NCBI RefSeq assembly: GCF_965249985.1
Contig: NZ_OZ252280.1
Length of the DNA stretch: 64,000 nucleotides
Reading direction: 5' to 3' (one strand)
Source of the DNA: Algiphilus sp022763315
GTDB lineage: Bacteria; Pseudomonadota; Gammaproteobacteria; Nevskiales; Nevskiaceae
Of this stretch, positions 54,337 to 63,844 are shown piece by piece (positions within the stretch are counted from its first letter, which is position 1; the number at the start of each line of letters is the position of its first letter). The notes beneath the pieces are model-generated. The model was given only the letters and a program-made list of their open reading frames with translations. It had not been told where the DNA came from and made no database searches. The translations under genes were made by a program, and so were the position numbers.

Positions 54337-56844
54337 TCAGTACAGCGCGTCCAGCGCCGAGCTGTCGTCTCGCTGCTCCTGGCGCTGCGCTTCCATGCGT
54401 GGGATGAGCTCCTCGGGCAGGGTTTCAAAGACCACCTCCGTGGACTCCGGATGTGCCAGCAAGCCACTCTCGGGGTCGACACGCACATCGGTCAATCCCG
54501 GCGGGCGCGACGGAATGCCCTCGTCCACGCCGGCCAGCGCCGTGCGCATGAAGTCAATCCATACCGGCAATGCAGCGCGCGAGCCGCCTTCGCCGTAGCC
54601 TAGCCGCTGGGGCTGGTCATAGCCCATCCACACGGCCGTGGCCACTTCGCGCTGGTAGCCGACAAACCAGGCATCGGCTTCGTCGTTGGTGGTGCCGGTC
54701 TTGCCGGCAATGTCGCGACGGCCCAGCTCGCGGCCGGCACGGGCGCCCGTACCGCGGCTGGCGACGTCGCGCATCATGTCGGAGAGCATCCAGGCCACGC
54801 GGGGATTTACGGTGCGCGGGCTGCAGTCGGGGCGCGCTTGATCGCTAGCCTCGGTCGGCTCCGGTGCCGGCAAGGGCGTCAACGCAGGCTCTACCGCGCC
54901 CGGTGTCGCCGGGTCCATTTCCGGCAGTGGGGTCTCGACCAGGGTCTCGAAGTACGCGGGCTGAGGGTTCTCGCACAGCGGTGCTGATTCCGCGCTTTCC
55001 AGCGTTTCGCCAGCGGCCTCGCGAATCTCGGCGATGAAATAGGGCGTCACCAAATGCCCGCCGTTGGCGAAGACGGCAAAGGCGCGCGCCATTTCCAGTG
55101 GGGTGAATACGGGGCTCCCCAGCGCCAGGGAAAGGTTGTTCGGCATGCGCGCTTCGGGCAGGCCAAAGCGGGTGGCATAGTCGCGTCCGGTCTCGACCCC
55201 GATGGCGCGCAGCAGCTTGATCGATACGATGTTGCGCGAGTGCACCAGCCCTTCGCGCAGGCGAGTCGGCCCGTAGAACTTGCCCGAGTAATTGCGCGGT
55301 CGCCATTTGTCCTCGAGCGCGTAGTCCTCCATCACGATGGGGGCATCGATGATCACGGATGCCGGCGTATAGCCCTGATCGAAGGCGGCGGCATAGATGA
55401 TCGGCTTCATGGCGCTGCCGGGTTGCCGTTCCGCCTGCGTGACGCGGTTGAAGCGGCCGTTGAAAAAGTCATAACCGCCCACCAGCGCGCGGATCGCACC
55501 CGTTTGCGGCGACAGCGCAACGAGCGCGGACTCGGCCTTGGGCTCGGCCGCCAGCTGCCAGTCGGGGCGATGATTCTCAGGCAGCGGCGCGGCGCCCTCG
55601 TTGCCGGCGGCGTCGCGCACATAGACCAGTGCCCCGGGCTGCAGCCGCTGGCTGCCGAATTCGGCCCAGCTGTAGCTGTCCGCCGTCAGCCGCACCGGCT
55701 GACCGTCTTCAAGAAACAGCGCCATGCCTTCCGCCTCGTGACGGCGCACCACGGCACGTACTAGGCCGGCCAGCGGCGCCAACTCACGAATGGCGGCCAC
55801 CGCTGACTGTGGCAGCTTGTCGCCATCCAGCGCAGTGCGCACCGCTTCGGGCACGCGTGGGCGGTCGACGCTGTAGCCGGTGCGCGCGCTGTGCTGGCGC
55901 AGGTTGCTGCGCACGGCCTTCACCGCCGCGATCTGCTCGGCGCTATCAATAGTGGTCACCACTTCATAGCCGTCTTCGTAGACCGCTTCGCCATAGCGCG
56001 CGACCATCTCCTGACGGACCATCTCGGCGACATAGTGCGCGTCGAGCTCGACGGTGTATTCCTCCGGGGTGACGAGGATGGCCTCCTCGCGTGCCGCCTG
56101 GTAACGCTCCTGGTCGATGAAGTCGAGAGCGAGCATCCGACCCAGCACATAGTCGCGCCGTTCGCGGGCGCGATCCGGATTGTTGGCGGGGTTGTCGCGC
56201 GAGGGCGCTTTGGGCAGACCGGCCAGGACCGCCATCTGCGACAGGCTCAGTTCCTCGACCGGCACGCCGAAATACACCCGCGCGGCAGCGCCCACGCCGT
56301 AGGCGCGCTCGCCCAGATAGATCTTGTTGAGGTAGCTCTCCATGATCTGCTGCTTGCTGAGCACCTCTTCCATGCGCAGCGCCAGGAAGATCTCGCGAAT
56401 CTTGCGGTCGTAGGTGCGCTCGCGCGTCAGAAAATAGTTGCGCGCCAACTGCATGGTGATGGTGCTGCCCCCCTGGGAACGCTCACCGGTCATCGCCAGA
56501 TTCACTGCCGCGCGCAGAATGCCGCGCCAATCCACCCCGGGATGCACAAAATACCGCGCGTCTTCGGCGGCGATGAAGGCATTGATGAGCTGCTCCGGCA
56601 TCTCGTCGTAGGCCAGTGGGATGCGTCGCTGGGTGCCGAACTCGCCGATGAGCTTGCCGTCTCGGCTGTAGATACGCAGCGGCACCTGCAGCGGCAATTC
56701 GCGGACCGCTTCCACCGGCGGCAATTGCGGTTCATAGACCGCGCGTGCCGTGAAGAAGGCGGCCACCGTGAATAGCGCGCCGGCGATCAATACAAGGGCC
56801 AGAACGATGGCCAGTCGCAGGGCGACGCGGGCGGGGAGAGACAT
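54337..56844 (-). CDS. mrcA: Penicillin-binding protein 1A
   Basis: Bifunctional peptidoglycan synthase in the inner membrane: glycosyltransferase and transpeptidase. It has 835 residues from the ATG at 56844. An N-terminal membrane helix (about 10-30) is followed by the glycosyltransferase domain with FIAAEDARYFVHPGVDW and GGSTITMQLARN. The transpeptidase domain has QPGSAMKP (active-site Ser), SRN and KTGTTN. The Pro-rich linker near residues 655-690 is longer than usual. It is divergent from pilM, as in many gammaproteobacteria (mrcA-pilM). Confidence 0.97.
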   Translation of the reverse strand: MSLPARVALRLAIVLALVLIAGALFTVAAFFTARAVYEPQLPPVEAVRELPLQVPLRIYSRDGKLIGEFGTQRRIPLAYDEMPEQLINAFIAAEDARYFVHPGVDWRGILRAAVNLAMTGERSQGGSTITMQLARNYFLTRERTYDRKIREIFLALRMEEVLSKQQIMESYLNKIYLGERAYGVGAAARVYFGVPVEELSLSQMAVLAGLPKAPSRDNPANNPDRARERRDYVLGRMLALDFIDQERYQAAREEAILVTPEEYTVELDAHYVAEMVRQEMVARYGEAVYEDGYEVVTTIDSAEQIAAVKAVRSNLRQHSARTGYSVDRPRVPEAVRTALDGDKLPQSAVAAIRELAPLAGLVRAVVRRHEAEGMALFLEDGQPVRLTADSYSWAEFGSQRLQPGALVYVRDAAGNEGAAPLPENHRPDWQLAAEPKAESALVALSPQTGAIRALVGGYDFFNGRFNRVTQAERQPGSAMKPIIYAAAFDQGYTPASVIIDAPIVMEDYALEDKWRPRNYSGKFYGPTRLREGLVHSRNIVSIKLLRAIGVETGRDYATRFGLPEARMPNNLSLALGSPVFTPLEMARAFAVFANGGHLVTPYFIAEIREAAGETLESAESAPLCENPQPAYFETLVETPLPEMDPATPGAVEPALTPLPAPEPTEASDQARPDCSPRTVNPRVAWMLSDMMRDVASRGTGARAGRELGRRDIAGKTGTTNDEADAWFVGYQREVATAVWMGYDQPQRLGYGEGGSRAALPVWIDFMRTALAGVDEGIPSRPPGLTDVRVDPESGLLAHPESTEVVFETLPEELIPRMEAQRQEQRDDSSALDALY

Positions 56845-56942
56845 GGGTGTCGGGGCTTTGCGGCGGCTTTCGACCGGCGGACCTAGTCGAATGAGCCGGT
56901 TATCGGGCTTAGATATCAGTAATTTGGGATGAACATCTAGTG

Positions 56943-56970
56943 TTGCATCCAGCATTGCCCGCGTTATATT
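56943..56970 (+). promoter_or_regulatory. Candidate promoter of pilMNOPQ
   Basis: TTGCAT (56943-56948) and TATATT (56965-56970) are 16 bp apart, about 60 bp before the pilM ATG. It is a good sigma-70-like match in the 188-bp mrcA-pilM intergenic region, which is visibly more AT-rich than its surroundings. Confidence 0.5.
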
Positions 56971-57032
56971 AACGAACACAGGCTGTCCAGGGCGTGCGCC
57001 GTCATGTGCAGCGGGAGCAATCTGGGGCCACC

Positions 57033-58118
57033 ATGGGCGTTTTGTCGTCGCTGTTGAAGCGTAGGAGCCAGCCGCTCGTTGGCGTGGATGTCAGCGCGTC
57101 AGCGATCAAGCTGGTCGAGCTGTCCGGCGACTTCGACAATCCGGAAGTTGTTGCCTTCGCCGTAGAGCCGGTGCCCGAGGGTGCCATCGTCGATCGTCAG
57201 ATCAACGAGCCTGAAGCGCTGGCTGCCGCCATCCGCCGCGCGGTTCAGCGTGCACACACCAAGACGCGACGCGTCGCCATGGCCGTGCCGGGCGCTTCGG
57301 TCATTTCCAAAGTCATCCCGATGCCGGCCTCGATGAACGAGTCGGATATGGAGGAGCAGATCGCCGTCGAGGCCGATCAGTACATCCCCTATCCGATTTC
57401 GGAGGTGAGCCTCGACTTCGAAGTCATCGGCCCCAGCGCGTCGGATCCCGATGCCCTGGATGTGTTGCTGGCCGCCTGTCGCCGCGATCAGGTCGACAAT
57501 CTGACCCGGGTACTGGAGTTGGCGGAACTGGTGCCCGCCGTGGTGGACGCCGAACCCTTCGCGCTGGAAAACGCCTGCACCTTCCTGCGCGGCCAGATGC
57601 CGAATCACGGCAAGGACTGCACGGTTGCGGTAGCCGATATCGGCAACACCACCATGCAGATCAATGTGCTGCACAACGGTGACAGCATTTTCTCGCGCGA
57701 ACACAATATTGGCGGGCGCATGCTGACCGAGGAGATCGCGCGCGCCTATGACATGGACATCGCCGACGCGGCGCGCGCCAAGAAGGAAGGCGGTCTGCCC
57801 GAGGATTTCGAGACCACGATCCTGCAGCCCTTTCTGGATGAGCTGGCAGTGCAGATCGACCGCAGCTTCCAGATGTTCTTCTCGGGCGGCCAGGTCACCC
57901 ATCAGATCGATCAGTTGCTGGTCGCCGGAGGCAGCGCCTATCTCAACGGCATGGCCGAGCGCTTTGCACTGAGGCTGCAGATTCCGGTGGAGCGCGCCCT
58001 GCCGCTGAGCACCATGAAGATGGCGCGCCAGTTGAAGAAGACGACCCTCGAGCAGAACGAGTGCGCGCTGTTGCTGGCACTGGGTCTGGCCTCCCGCACT
58101 TTCGACGCGCCGCGCTAA
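57033..58118 (+). CDS. pilM: Type IV pilus inner-membrane platform protein PilM
   Basis: A 361-residue FtsA-like cytoplasmic ATP-binding protein of the type IV pilus alignment complex; binds the N-terminus of PilN. It starts GVLSSLLKRRSQPLVGVDVSASAIKLVEL in the ATP-binding fold (first phosphate loop), with ADIGNTTMQINVL (second phosphate loop) and LVAGGSAYLNG (adenosine loop). The start is at the ATG at 57033; the longer frame begins in the leader. First gene of pilMNOPQ. Confidence 0.96.
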   Translation: MGVLSSLLKRRSQPLVGVDVSASAIKLVELSGDFDNPEVVAFAVEPVPEGAIVDRQINEPEALAAAIRRAVQRAHTKTRRVAMAVPGASVISKVIPMPASMNESDMEEQIAVEADQYIPYPISEVSLDFEVIGPSASDPDALDVLLAACRRDQVDNLTRVLELAELVPAVVDAEPFALENACTFLRGQMPNHGKDCTVAVADIGNTTMQINVLHNGDSIFSREHNIGGRMLTEEIARAYDMDIADAARAKKEGGLPEDFETTILQPFLDELAVQIDRSFQMFFSGGQVTHQIDQLLVAGGSAYLNGMAERFALRLQIPVERALPLSTMKMARQLKKTTLEQNECALLLALGLASRTFDAPR

Positions 58119-58127
58119 GGATTCGCC

Positions 58128-58712
58128 GTGGGAACGCATATCAATCTTCTGGACTGGCGAACCGCGCGTCGTGAACGCCGCCTCCAGGACTTCAAACGCC
58201 AGATGGTGGCCGCCGCCGCCGTCGGTATCGCCATCGTCCTGCTGTGGTACATGCAAGCCAGTGGCGTGCGCGAAGAGCAGGAGGGGCGCAATGATCTGCT
58301 GCGGAGCGAGATCAAGGCCCTCGACGAGCAGATCAAGGAAATCGCCGATCTGGAAAAGGTGCAGGACAATCTGCTGGCGCGCATGGAAGTCATCGAATCC
58401 CTGCAGGCGTCGCGCTCGGCCAGCGTGCATCTCTTCGATGAACTGGTCGCCACCTTGCCCGAGGGTGTGCATCTCAACCGCGCCAACCAGAACGAGGAGC
58501 AGGTTCAGCTCGAAGGTGTGGCCGAATCCAACGCGCGCGTTTCGCAGTACATGAAGAATCTCGAAGCTTCGCTGTGGTTCGAGAATCCGCGCCTGATCGT
58601 GATTCGCAGCCGCGAGCAGGGCCGCCTGCGCCTGTCAGAGTTCACGCTGCAGGTACGCGCGCTGCGCAAGCCGCCGGAAGACGGCGGCACGGGAGGCGGC
58701 AATGGCGATTGA
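58128..58712 (+). CDS. pilN: Type IV pilus assembly protein PilN
   Basis: A 194-residue bitopic membrane protein starting at GTG. The N-terminus INLLDWRTARRERR is the PilM-binding motif. One membrane helix (about 28-43), a coiled coil (about 48-85) and a periplasmic ferredoxin-like domain follow. It overlaps pilO by 11 bp. Confidence 0.95.
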   Translation: MGTHINLLDWRTARRERRLQDFKRQMVAAAAVGIAIVLLWYMQASGVREEQEGRNDLLRSEIKALDEQIKEIADLEKVQDNLLARMEVIESLQASRSASVHLFDELVATLPEGVHLNRANQNEEQVQLEGVAESNARVSQYMKNLEASLWFENPRLIVIRSREQGRLRLSEFTLQVRALRKPPEDGGTGGGNGD

Positions 58713-59355
58713 TCTACGCGCGCGCTTCCAGGAACTGCAGACCCTCGATGTGCAGAACCCGGGGGCCTGGCCGGACTGGGTGCGCGGCTTCACCGCGGTG
58801 CTGCTGGTCATCGCCATCATCGGTGGCAGCTACTGGTTCCTGATCAAGGATCAGTACGAGCGCGCGGCGCGCGCCGCGCAGACTGAGCAGGAGCTGCGCG
58901 CCAGCTTCGAGAAGAAGCAGCGCCGCGCCGCAGCCCTCGACGACTATCGCGCCCGCCTCAAGGTCATGGAGCGCGAGTTTGGTCAGATGCTGCGTCAGCT
59001 GCCCGGCCGGGCCGAGGTGGCCAATCTGCTAAACGACATTTCACAGACACGCAGCGCCAATAACCTGGAAGAAGAAATTTTCGAGCCGCAGAACGAGATC
59101 ATCCGCGACTTCTACGCCGAACTGCCGAATCGCATCGTCGTGGTCGGCGATTTCCACGATATCGCCCGCTTCGTCTCCGACATCGCCTCGCTGTCCCGCA
59201 TCGTCACGGTGGAGGACATCACGCTGGCACCGGTGGATGGTCGGGCGCCGGGCGAAGACGGCGCGCGCGATCTGCGCATGTCCGCCACGGCCAAGACCTA
59301 CCGCTATCTCGACGATGAAGAGGTGTCGCGTAGTAGCAATCGGGGGCGGCGATGA
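58702..59355 (+). CDS. pilO: Type IV pilus assembly protein PilO
   Basis: A 217-residue partner of PilN with a cytoplasmic N-terminus, one membrane helix (about 32-50), a coiled coil (about 60-95) and a periplasmic domain. Conserved region FGQMLRQLPGRAEVANLLNDI is typical. It links the inner-membrane platform to PilP and PilQ. It overlaps pilN by 11 bp and pilP by 4 bp. Confidence 0.95.
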   Translation: MAIDLRARFQELQTLDVQNPGAWPDWVRGFTAVLLVIAIIGGSYWFLIKDQYERAARAAQTEQELRASFEKKQRRAAALDDYRARLKVMEREFGQMLRQLPGRAEVANLLNDISQTRSANNLEEEIFEPQNEIIRDFYAELPNRIVVVGDFHDIARFVSDIASLSRIVTVEDITLAPVDGRAPGEDGARDLRMSATAKTYRYLDDEEVSRSSNRGRR

Positions 59356-59882
59356 CTTCTCCGTTTGCGACTTCCGTATGGCGTCTGCTCGCCGCCGTGC
59401 TGCTCGCCCTCGGCCTGAGCGCCTGTGACGACGGCCGCGATGACCTGCGTAGCTACATCGAGCGCATCAAGGCCCGGCCGGCGCAGCCCCTGGAGCCGCT
59501 GCCAGAACCAAAAACCTACGAGCCCTACGCCTATCGCGAGCTGGGACGACGCAATCCCTTCATCCCGATCGAGCCCGAGCTCAACGCCGGCAATCGCAAT
59601 GACGACTTGCGTCCCGACCAGAATCGGCCGCGCGAACCGCTCGAGGCCTACCCGCTCGACGCCTTGCGCATGGTGGGTGTCGTGACCAAGGCCGGCATAC
59701 GCTACGCGCTGATCCGCGACCCCGAGGGCGTGATTCATCGTGTCCCCGCGGGAGCCTATGCCGGACAGAACTACGGCCGCATCACGGCCATTACATCCAC
59801 CGAAGTGCAGCTGCTCGAAATCGTGCCCGACGGTTTTGGCGGCTGGACCGAACGGCCCGCCACCATTCCGCTGGCCGAGTGA
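59352..59882 (+). CDS. pilP: Type IV pilus lipoprotein PilP
   Basis: A 176-residue inner-membrane lipoprotein with lipobox LGLSAC (Cys25), then a disordered Pro-rich stretch and the PilP domain with GRRNPFIPIE and LRMVGVVTK..YALIRDPEGVIHRV. It bridges PilNO and the secretin PilQ. It overlaps pilO by 4 bp, and pilQ follows after 25 bp. Confidence 0.95.
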   Translation: MTSPFATSVWRLLAAVLLALGLSACDDGRDDLRSYIERIKARPAQPLEPLPEPKTYEPYAYRELGRRNPFIPIEPELNAGNRNDDLRPDQNRPREPLEAYPLDALRMVGVVTKAGIRYALIRDPEGVIHRVPAGAYAGQNYGRITAITSTEVQLLEIVPDGFGGWTERPATIPLAE

Positions 59883-59907
59883 ACGAATTTTGCAGGAGAC
59901 CGTAGCC

Positions 59908-62067
59908 ATGTACCGACACCCTCACGCACAGCACCGGACCCGGTGGGCCATCGGCCTGCTGGCCGTGCTGCTGGCAGGTGCCGTCCAGGCGCAGGACACG
60001 CCCAGCGTGCAATCGGTCGAGCATGTCGCGCTCGGCACCAATGCCGTACGTATCACCGTGAACCTCGACGGGCCGGCGCCGGAGCCGCGCAGCTTCTTCG
60101 TGGAACAGCCGGCGCGCCTATCCATCGACCTGCCGCAGACCGGCATTGCTCCCGAAACCAAGCGGGTTCATCCGATCAACATCGGGGCGACCCGGTCGCT
60201 GGCGCTGGCCGAGGCGCAGGGTCGGACCCGTGCCGTGGTCGAGCTGACCGAGGCGCTGCCCTACCGTCTGCAGCGCGACGGCAATGCGCTGGTCATCCTG
60301 ATCAATGCCGAAGGCGCGGGCGACGCCCCCGTGGCCAGCGCAGCGCGCCCGGACGCCTCAGCGCCAGCCGCGACCCAGCCCGCCCGCATCCGCGCCGTCG
60401 ATTTTCGCCGCAGCGAGGACGGCGGCGGCCGTGTCATCGTCGACCTGAACCGCGCCGACACCCGCATCTCGACGCGGGAATCCGGCGGCCGCGTCGTCGC
60501 CCTCTTCCGCGATGCCGGCGCCAAGGAAAGCCTGTATCAGCGGCTGGACGTGCTCGACTTCGCCACGCCGGTCAAATTCATCGACCTGCGACCCAAAGGC
60601 GATGACAGCGAGCTGGTCGTGATCCCGGTCGACGATGCGCGCTTCGAACAGGTCGCCTACCAGGCCGGTACGCAATACACGATCGAGCTCAAGCCGCTAT
60701 CGATGCAGGCCGAGGCTGAGCGCGACGCCACAGAACCGAGTTTCGACGGGGAACGTGTCTCGCTGTCCTTCCAGGACGTGGAAGTGCGCGCCCTATTGCA
60801 GATCATCGCCGACGTCGCCGAGGTCAATCTGGTGGTCTCCGATACGGTCGACGGCAGCATGACCTTGCGGCTCGACAACGTGCCGTGGGATCAGGCGCTC
60901 GATATCGTGCTGCGCCAGCAGGGCCTGGGCATGGAGCAGCAAGGCAACGTCATGCTGGTGGCGCCCAACGAGGAAATTTCCGACCGCGCCGAGGAAGCGC
61001 GCGAAGCCCGGCAGGCGCGCGCGGAACTGGCGCCGCTGCGCACCGAAGTGATCCAGGTCAACTATTCCCGCGCCACGGAACTCGCCGCCATCATTCGCGA
61101 GGCCTCCCAGCAGACCGGGGGTGGGACGGCCAGCGGCGGCAATGTCGGCACCGAATCCGAGTTGCTCAGCCGGCGCGGCAAGATCACGGTGGATGAGCGC
61201 ACCAATACGCTGATCGTGCAGGAGGCGCGCAGCAATCTGGACGCCATTCGCCGGCTGGTGAGCCGGCTCGACGTGCCGGTGCGCCAGGTCTTGATCGAAT
61301 CCCGCATCGCCATCGTCAATGACGACTTCCAGAAAGAGCTTGGCGTGCAGGCGGGCTTCACCAGTATCGGCACCAGTGGCGACGTCACCATTGGAGCCAG
61401 CGGCTCTGCGGCCGGCGCCGATGCCGTGATCAACGGCGGCATCCCGACCCTGTCGGATCGCCTCGGCGTTCGTCTGCCGGTGCCCGACCCGACCGGTCGC
61501 TTCGGGCTTGCGGTGCTGGGCAGCGACTTCCTGGTCGACCTCGAATTGTCGGCGATGCAAAGCGAAGGGCGTGGCGAACTCGTTTCCACGCCGCGCGTGG
61601 TGACCGCCGACCGCAGCGAAGCCACCATCAAGCAGGGCCTGCAGGTGCCGATCACCACGCGCAGTCAGCAAGACGCCAATTCCACCACCACCGAGTTCGT
61701 GGATGCGCTGCTTGAACTGCGTGTGACCCCGGAGATCACGCCCGACGACGGCGTTTTCCTCAATCTCTTCGTGACCCGTAACGAACCCGATTTCACCCAG
61801 GTGAACGCCGACGGCAACCCCGCCATCGCCACCCGCGAGGTGTCCACCCGAGTGCTGGTGCGTACCGGCGAGACCCTCGTGCTGGGCGGCGCCTACCAGT
61901 CGGAAAAGACGGAAAACGTCTTCAAGGTGCCGCTGCTTGGCGACATCCCGATCATCGGTCGTCTGTTCCGTCGCGAAGCGAACATGCGCAGCCAGCGGGA
62001 ATTGTTGGTTTTTGTCACACCCAAGATCCTGGCCGAAGGTCTGAGCATCGGCGACACGAACGACTAG
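59908..62067 (+). CDS. pilQ: Type IV pilus secretin PilQ
   Basis: A 719-residue outer-membrane pore for the pilus. It has a signal peptide (about 14-30, cleavage near VQA-QD), two AMIN domains that bind peptidoglycan (about 35-140 and 155-270), a secretin/TonB short N-terminal domain (about 290-350, VSLSFQDVEVRALLQIIADVA), an N0/N1-like domain, then the secretin core with the C-terminal VPLLGDIPIIGRLFR motif. I set the start at the ATG at 59908 after GCAGGAG. Confidence 0.97.
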   Translation: MYRHPHAQHRTRWAIGLLAVLLAGAVQAQDTPSVQSVEHVALGTNAVRITVNLDGPAPEPRSFFVEQPARLSIDLPQTGIAPETKRVHPINIGATRSLALAEAQGRTRAVVELTEALPYRLQRDGNALVILINAEGAGDAPVASAARPDASAPAATQPARIRAVDFRRSEDGGGRVIVDLNRADTRISTRESGGRVVALFRDAGAKESLYQRLDVLDFATPVKFIDLRPKGDDSELVVIPVDDARFEQVAYQAGTQYTIELKPLSMQAEAERDATEPSFDGERVSLSFQDVEVRALLQIIADVAEVNLVVSDTVDGSMTLRLDNVPWDQALDIVLRQQGLGMEQQGNVMLVAPNEEISDRAEEAREARQARAELAPLRTEVIQVNYSRATELAAIIREASQQTGGGTASGGNVGTESELLSRRGKITVDERTNTLIVQEARSNLDAIRRLVSRLDVPVRQVLIESRIAIVNDDFQKELGVQAGFTSIGTSGDVTIGASGSAAGADAVINGGIPTLSDRLGVRLPVPDPTGRFGLAVLGSDFLVDLELSAMQSEGRGELVSTPRVVTADRSEATIKQGLQVPITTRSQQDANSTTTEFVDALLELRVTPEITPDDGVFLNLFVTRNEPDFTQVNADGNPAIATREVSTRVLVRTGETLVLGGAYQSEKTENVFKVPLLGDIPIIGRLFRREANMRSQRELLVFVTPKILAEGLSIGDTND

Positions 62068-62129
62068 GCGCAACGCAAAGGGGCTTCAAGCGGGCAGCCG
62101 ATATACTGCGGGTCTGATTGGTCCGCGCC

Positions 62130-62732
62130 ATGATCGTGTCTGTCCGACCCCCATTCCGCCTCCTGCAGCGCCGCAAGCCGCGAGAGGAGCGGCCGCCTCG
62201 CGCCGCGCTCCACAGGCGCATCTTCCTCGTCGGGCCGATGGGCTCGGGCAAGACCACGCTGGGCCGCCGGCTGGCCGCGCTCAGTCGCATGGAATTCGTC
62301 GATAGCGATCACGAAATCGAGCGCCGCACCGGCGTCGATATTCCCTTCATCTTCGAGAAGGAGGGCGAGGCTGGCTTCCGCAGGCGCGAGCACGACGTCC
62401 TCGCGGAGCTCGCCGAGCGTGAAGGCGTGGTGGTGGCCACCGGCGGGGGCGCGGTGCTCAACGCCGACACGCGCCGCCGTCTGCACGACAAGGGCCTGGT
62501 GATCTACCTCCACGCTTCGGTGGATCAGCAGCTGCGGCGCACCGCGCGCAGCAGCCATCGCCCACTGCTGCGCTCGGGGGATCGCAGGGCCACGCTGGAG
62601 CGGCTGCTGGCCGAACGGGATCCGCTGTATCGTGAGATTGCCCATCGCATCGTGAAGACCGATGGACGCAACACCCGCGCCCTGGCGCAGGAGATTTTTC
62701 GCAATTTGCGCAAGGAGACTGCTGAATCGTGA
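62130..62732 (+). CDS. aroK: Shikimate kinase
   Basis: Phosphorylates shikimate with ATP. It has 200 residues. Walker A is GPMGSGKTT near residues 39-47, followed by the substrate motif DSDHEIERR and VATGGGAV. An Arg-rich N-terminal extension of about 30 residues precedes the kinase core; the start could be internal, but no better start is visible than the ATG at 62130. A TATACT box (62102-62107) lies 22 bp upstream. It overlaps aroB by 4 bp. Confidence 0.95.
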   Translation: MIVSVRPPFRLLQRRKPREERPPRAALHRRIFLVGPMGSGKTTLGRRLAALSRMEFVDSDHEIERRTGVDIPFIFEKEGEAGFRRREHDVLAELAEREGVVVATGGGAVLNADTRRRLHDKGLVIYLHASVDQQLRRTARSSHRPLLRSGDRRATLERLLAERDPLYREIAHRIVKTDGRNTRALAQEIFRNLRKETAES

Positions 62733-63844
62733 CTGCTTCCACGCGTCGTCACGGCACGCGCCAGCTGCAGGTCGAGCTGGGTGCCCGTTCCTATCCGATC
62801 CGCATTGGCAACGACCTGATTGCGGACGCCGCCGTGTGGCGCGAGGTCTGCGATCGGCCGCTGCGCCTGCTGTGTGATGAGAACGTGGCCCGCGACTGGC
62901 TCAAGCCGCTGGTGGCGCGCCTCGGCATCGCGCCCGAGCACGTGCGCATCGTCACGCCGGGCGAGGCGAGCAAATCAATGCACCAGGTGAGCGCCTGTCT
63001 CGATTGGCTGCTGGAGACGCACACTCCGCGCGACGCCGCCTTGGTGGCGCTTGGTGGCGGCGTCATTGGTGATCTGGCCGGATTCGTGGCGGCCATCTAT
63101 CTGCGCGGCATCGATTTCGTGCAGGTGCCCACCACGCTGCTCGCCCAGGTCGATTCCAGTGTGGGCGGCAAGACCGGGGTCAATCACGCCCGCGGCAAGA
63201 ATCTCATCGGCGCCTTCCATCAGCCGCGACTGGTGATCGCCGACAGCGACACCCTCTCCACCCTGCCGGCGCGCGAATTTCGTGCCGGCATCGCGGAAGT
63301 CATCAAGTACGGCATGCTCGGCGACGCCGAGTTCTTCGCCTGGCTCGAGGGCAATATGCCGCGCCTGCTCGCCCTCGATGCCCAGCGCATCACCGACGTG
63401 GTGGAGCGCTGCTGCGGCATGAAGGCACAGATCGTGGCTGCCGACGAGCGCGAATCCGGCCGCCGCGCGCTGCTCAATCTGGGCCATACCTTTGCCCACG
63501 CCATCGAAACGCATACCGACTACGCACGTTACCTGCACGGAGAGGCGGTCGCCATCGGTCTGTATATGGCGGCGGATCTCTCGCAGCGTCTGGGCTGGCT
63601 GGCGCAAGCGGACCTGCAGCGGGTGCATGCACTCATCCGCGCCGCCGAGTTGCCCACCGAGGTGCCGGAAGGCATGACGCCAGAGGATTTCCTGCGCCAC
63701 ATGGCCCACGACAAGAAGGTGGCCGCCGGGCGGATTCGCTTCGTCCTGCTGCGGCGATTGGGGGAGGCGCTGGTCACCGCCGAAGTGGCGCCGGAGCAGC
63801 TCGACGAATTGCTGCAGGCCCACTGCGCCACTGACGCGGCCTGA
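62729..63844 (+). CDS. aroB: 3-dehydroquinate synthase
   Basis: Second enzyme of the shikimate pathway, NAD- and metal-dependent. It has 371 residues and starts at GTG (GTGA overlap with aroK). The NAD-binding GGGVIGDLAGF and the DSSVGGKTGVNH loop are intact, as are metal ligands in EVIKYGML and LNLGHTFAHAIE (His region). The arrangement pilQ-aroK-aroB is conserved in gammaproteobacteria. Confidence 0.98.
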   Translation: MTASTRRHGTRQLQVELGARSYPIRIGNDLIADAAVWREVCDRPLRLLCDENVARDWLKPLVARLGIAPEHVRIVTPGEASKSMHQVSACLDWLLETHTPRDAALVALGGGVIGDLAGFVAAIYLRGIDFVQVPTTLLAQVDSSVGGKTGVNHARGKNLIGAFHQPRLVIADSDTLSTLPAREFRAGIAEVIKYGMLGDAEFFAWLEGNMPRLLALDAQRITDVVERCCGMKAQIVAADERESGRRALLNLGHTFAHAIETHTDYARYLHGEAVAIGLYMAADLSQRLGWLAQADLQRVHALIRAAELPTEVPEGMTPEDFLRHMAHDKKVAAGRIRFVLLRRLGEALVTAEVAPEQLDELLQAHCATDAA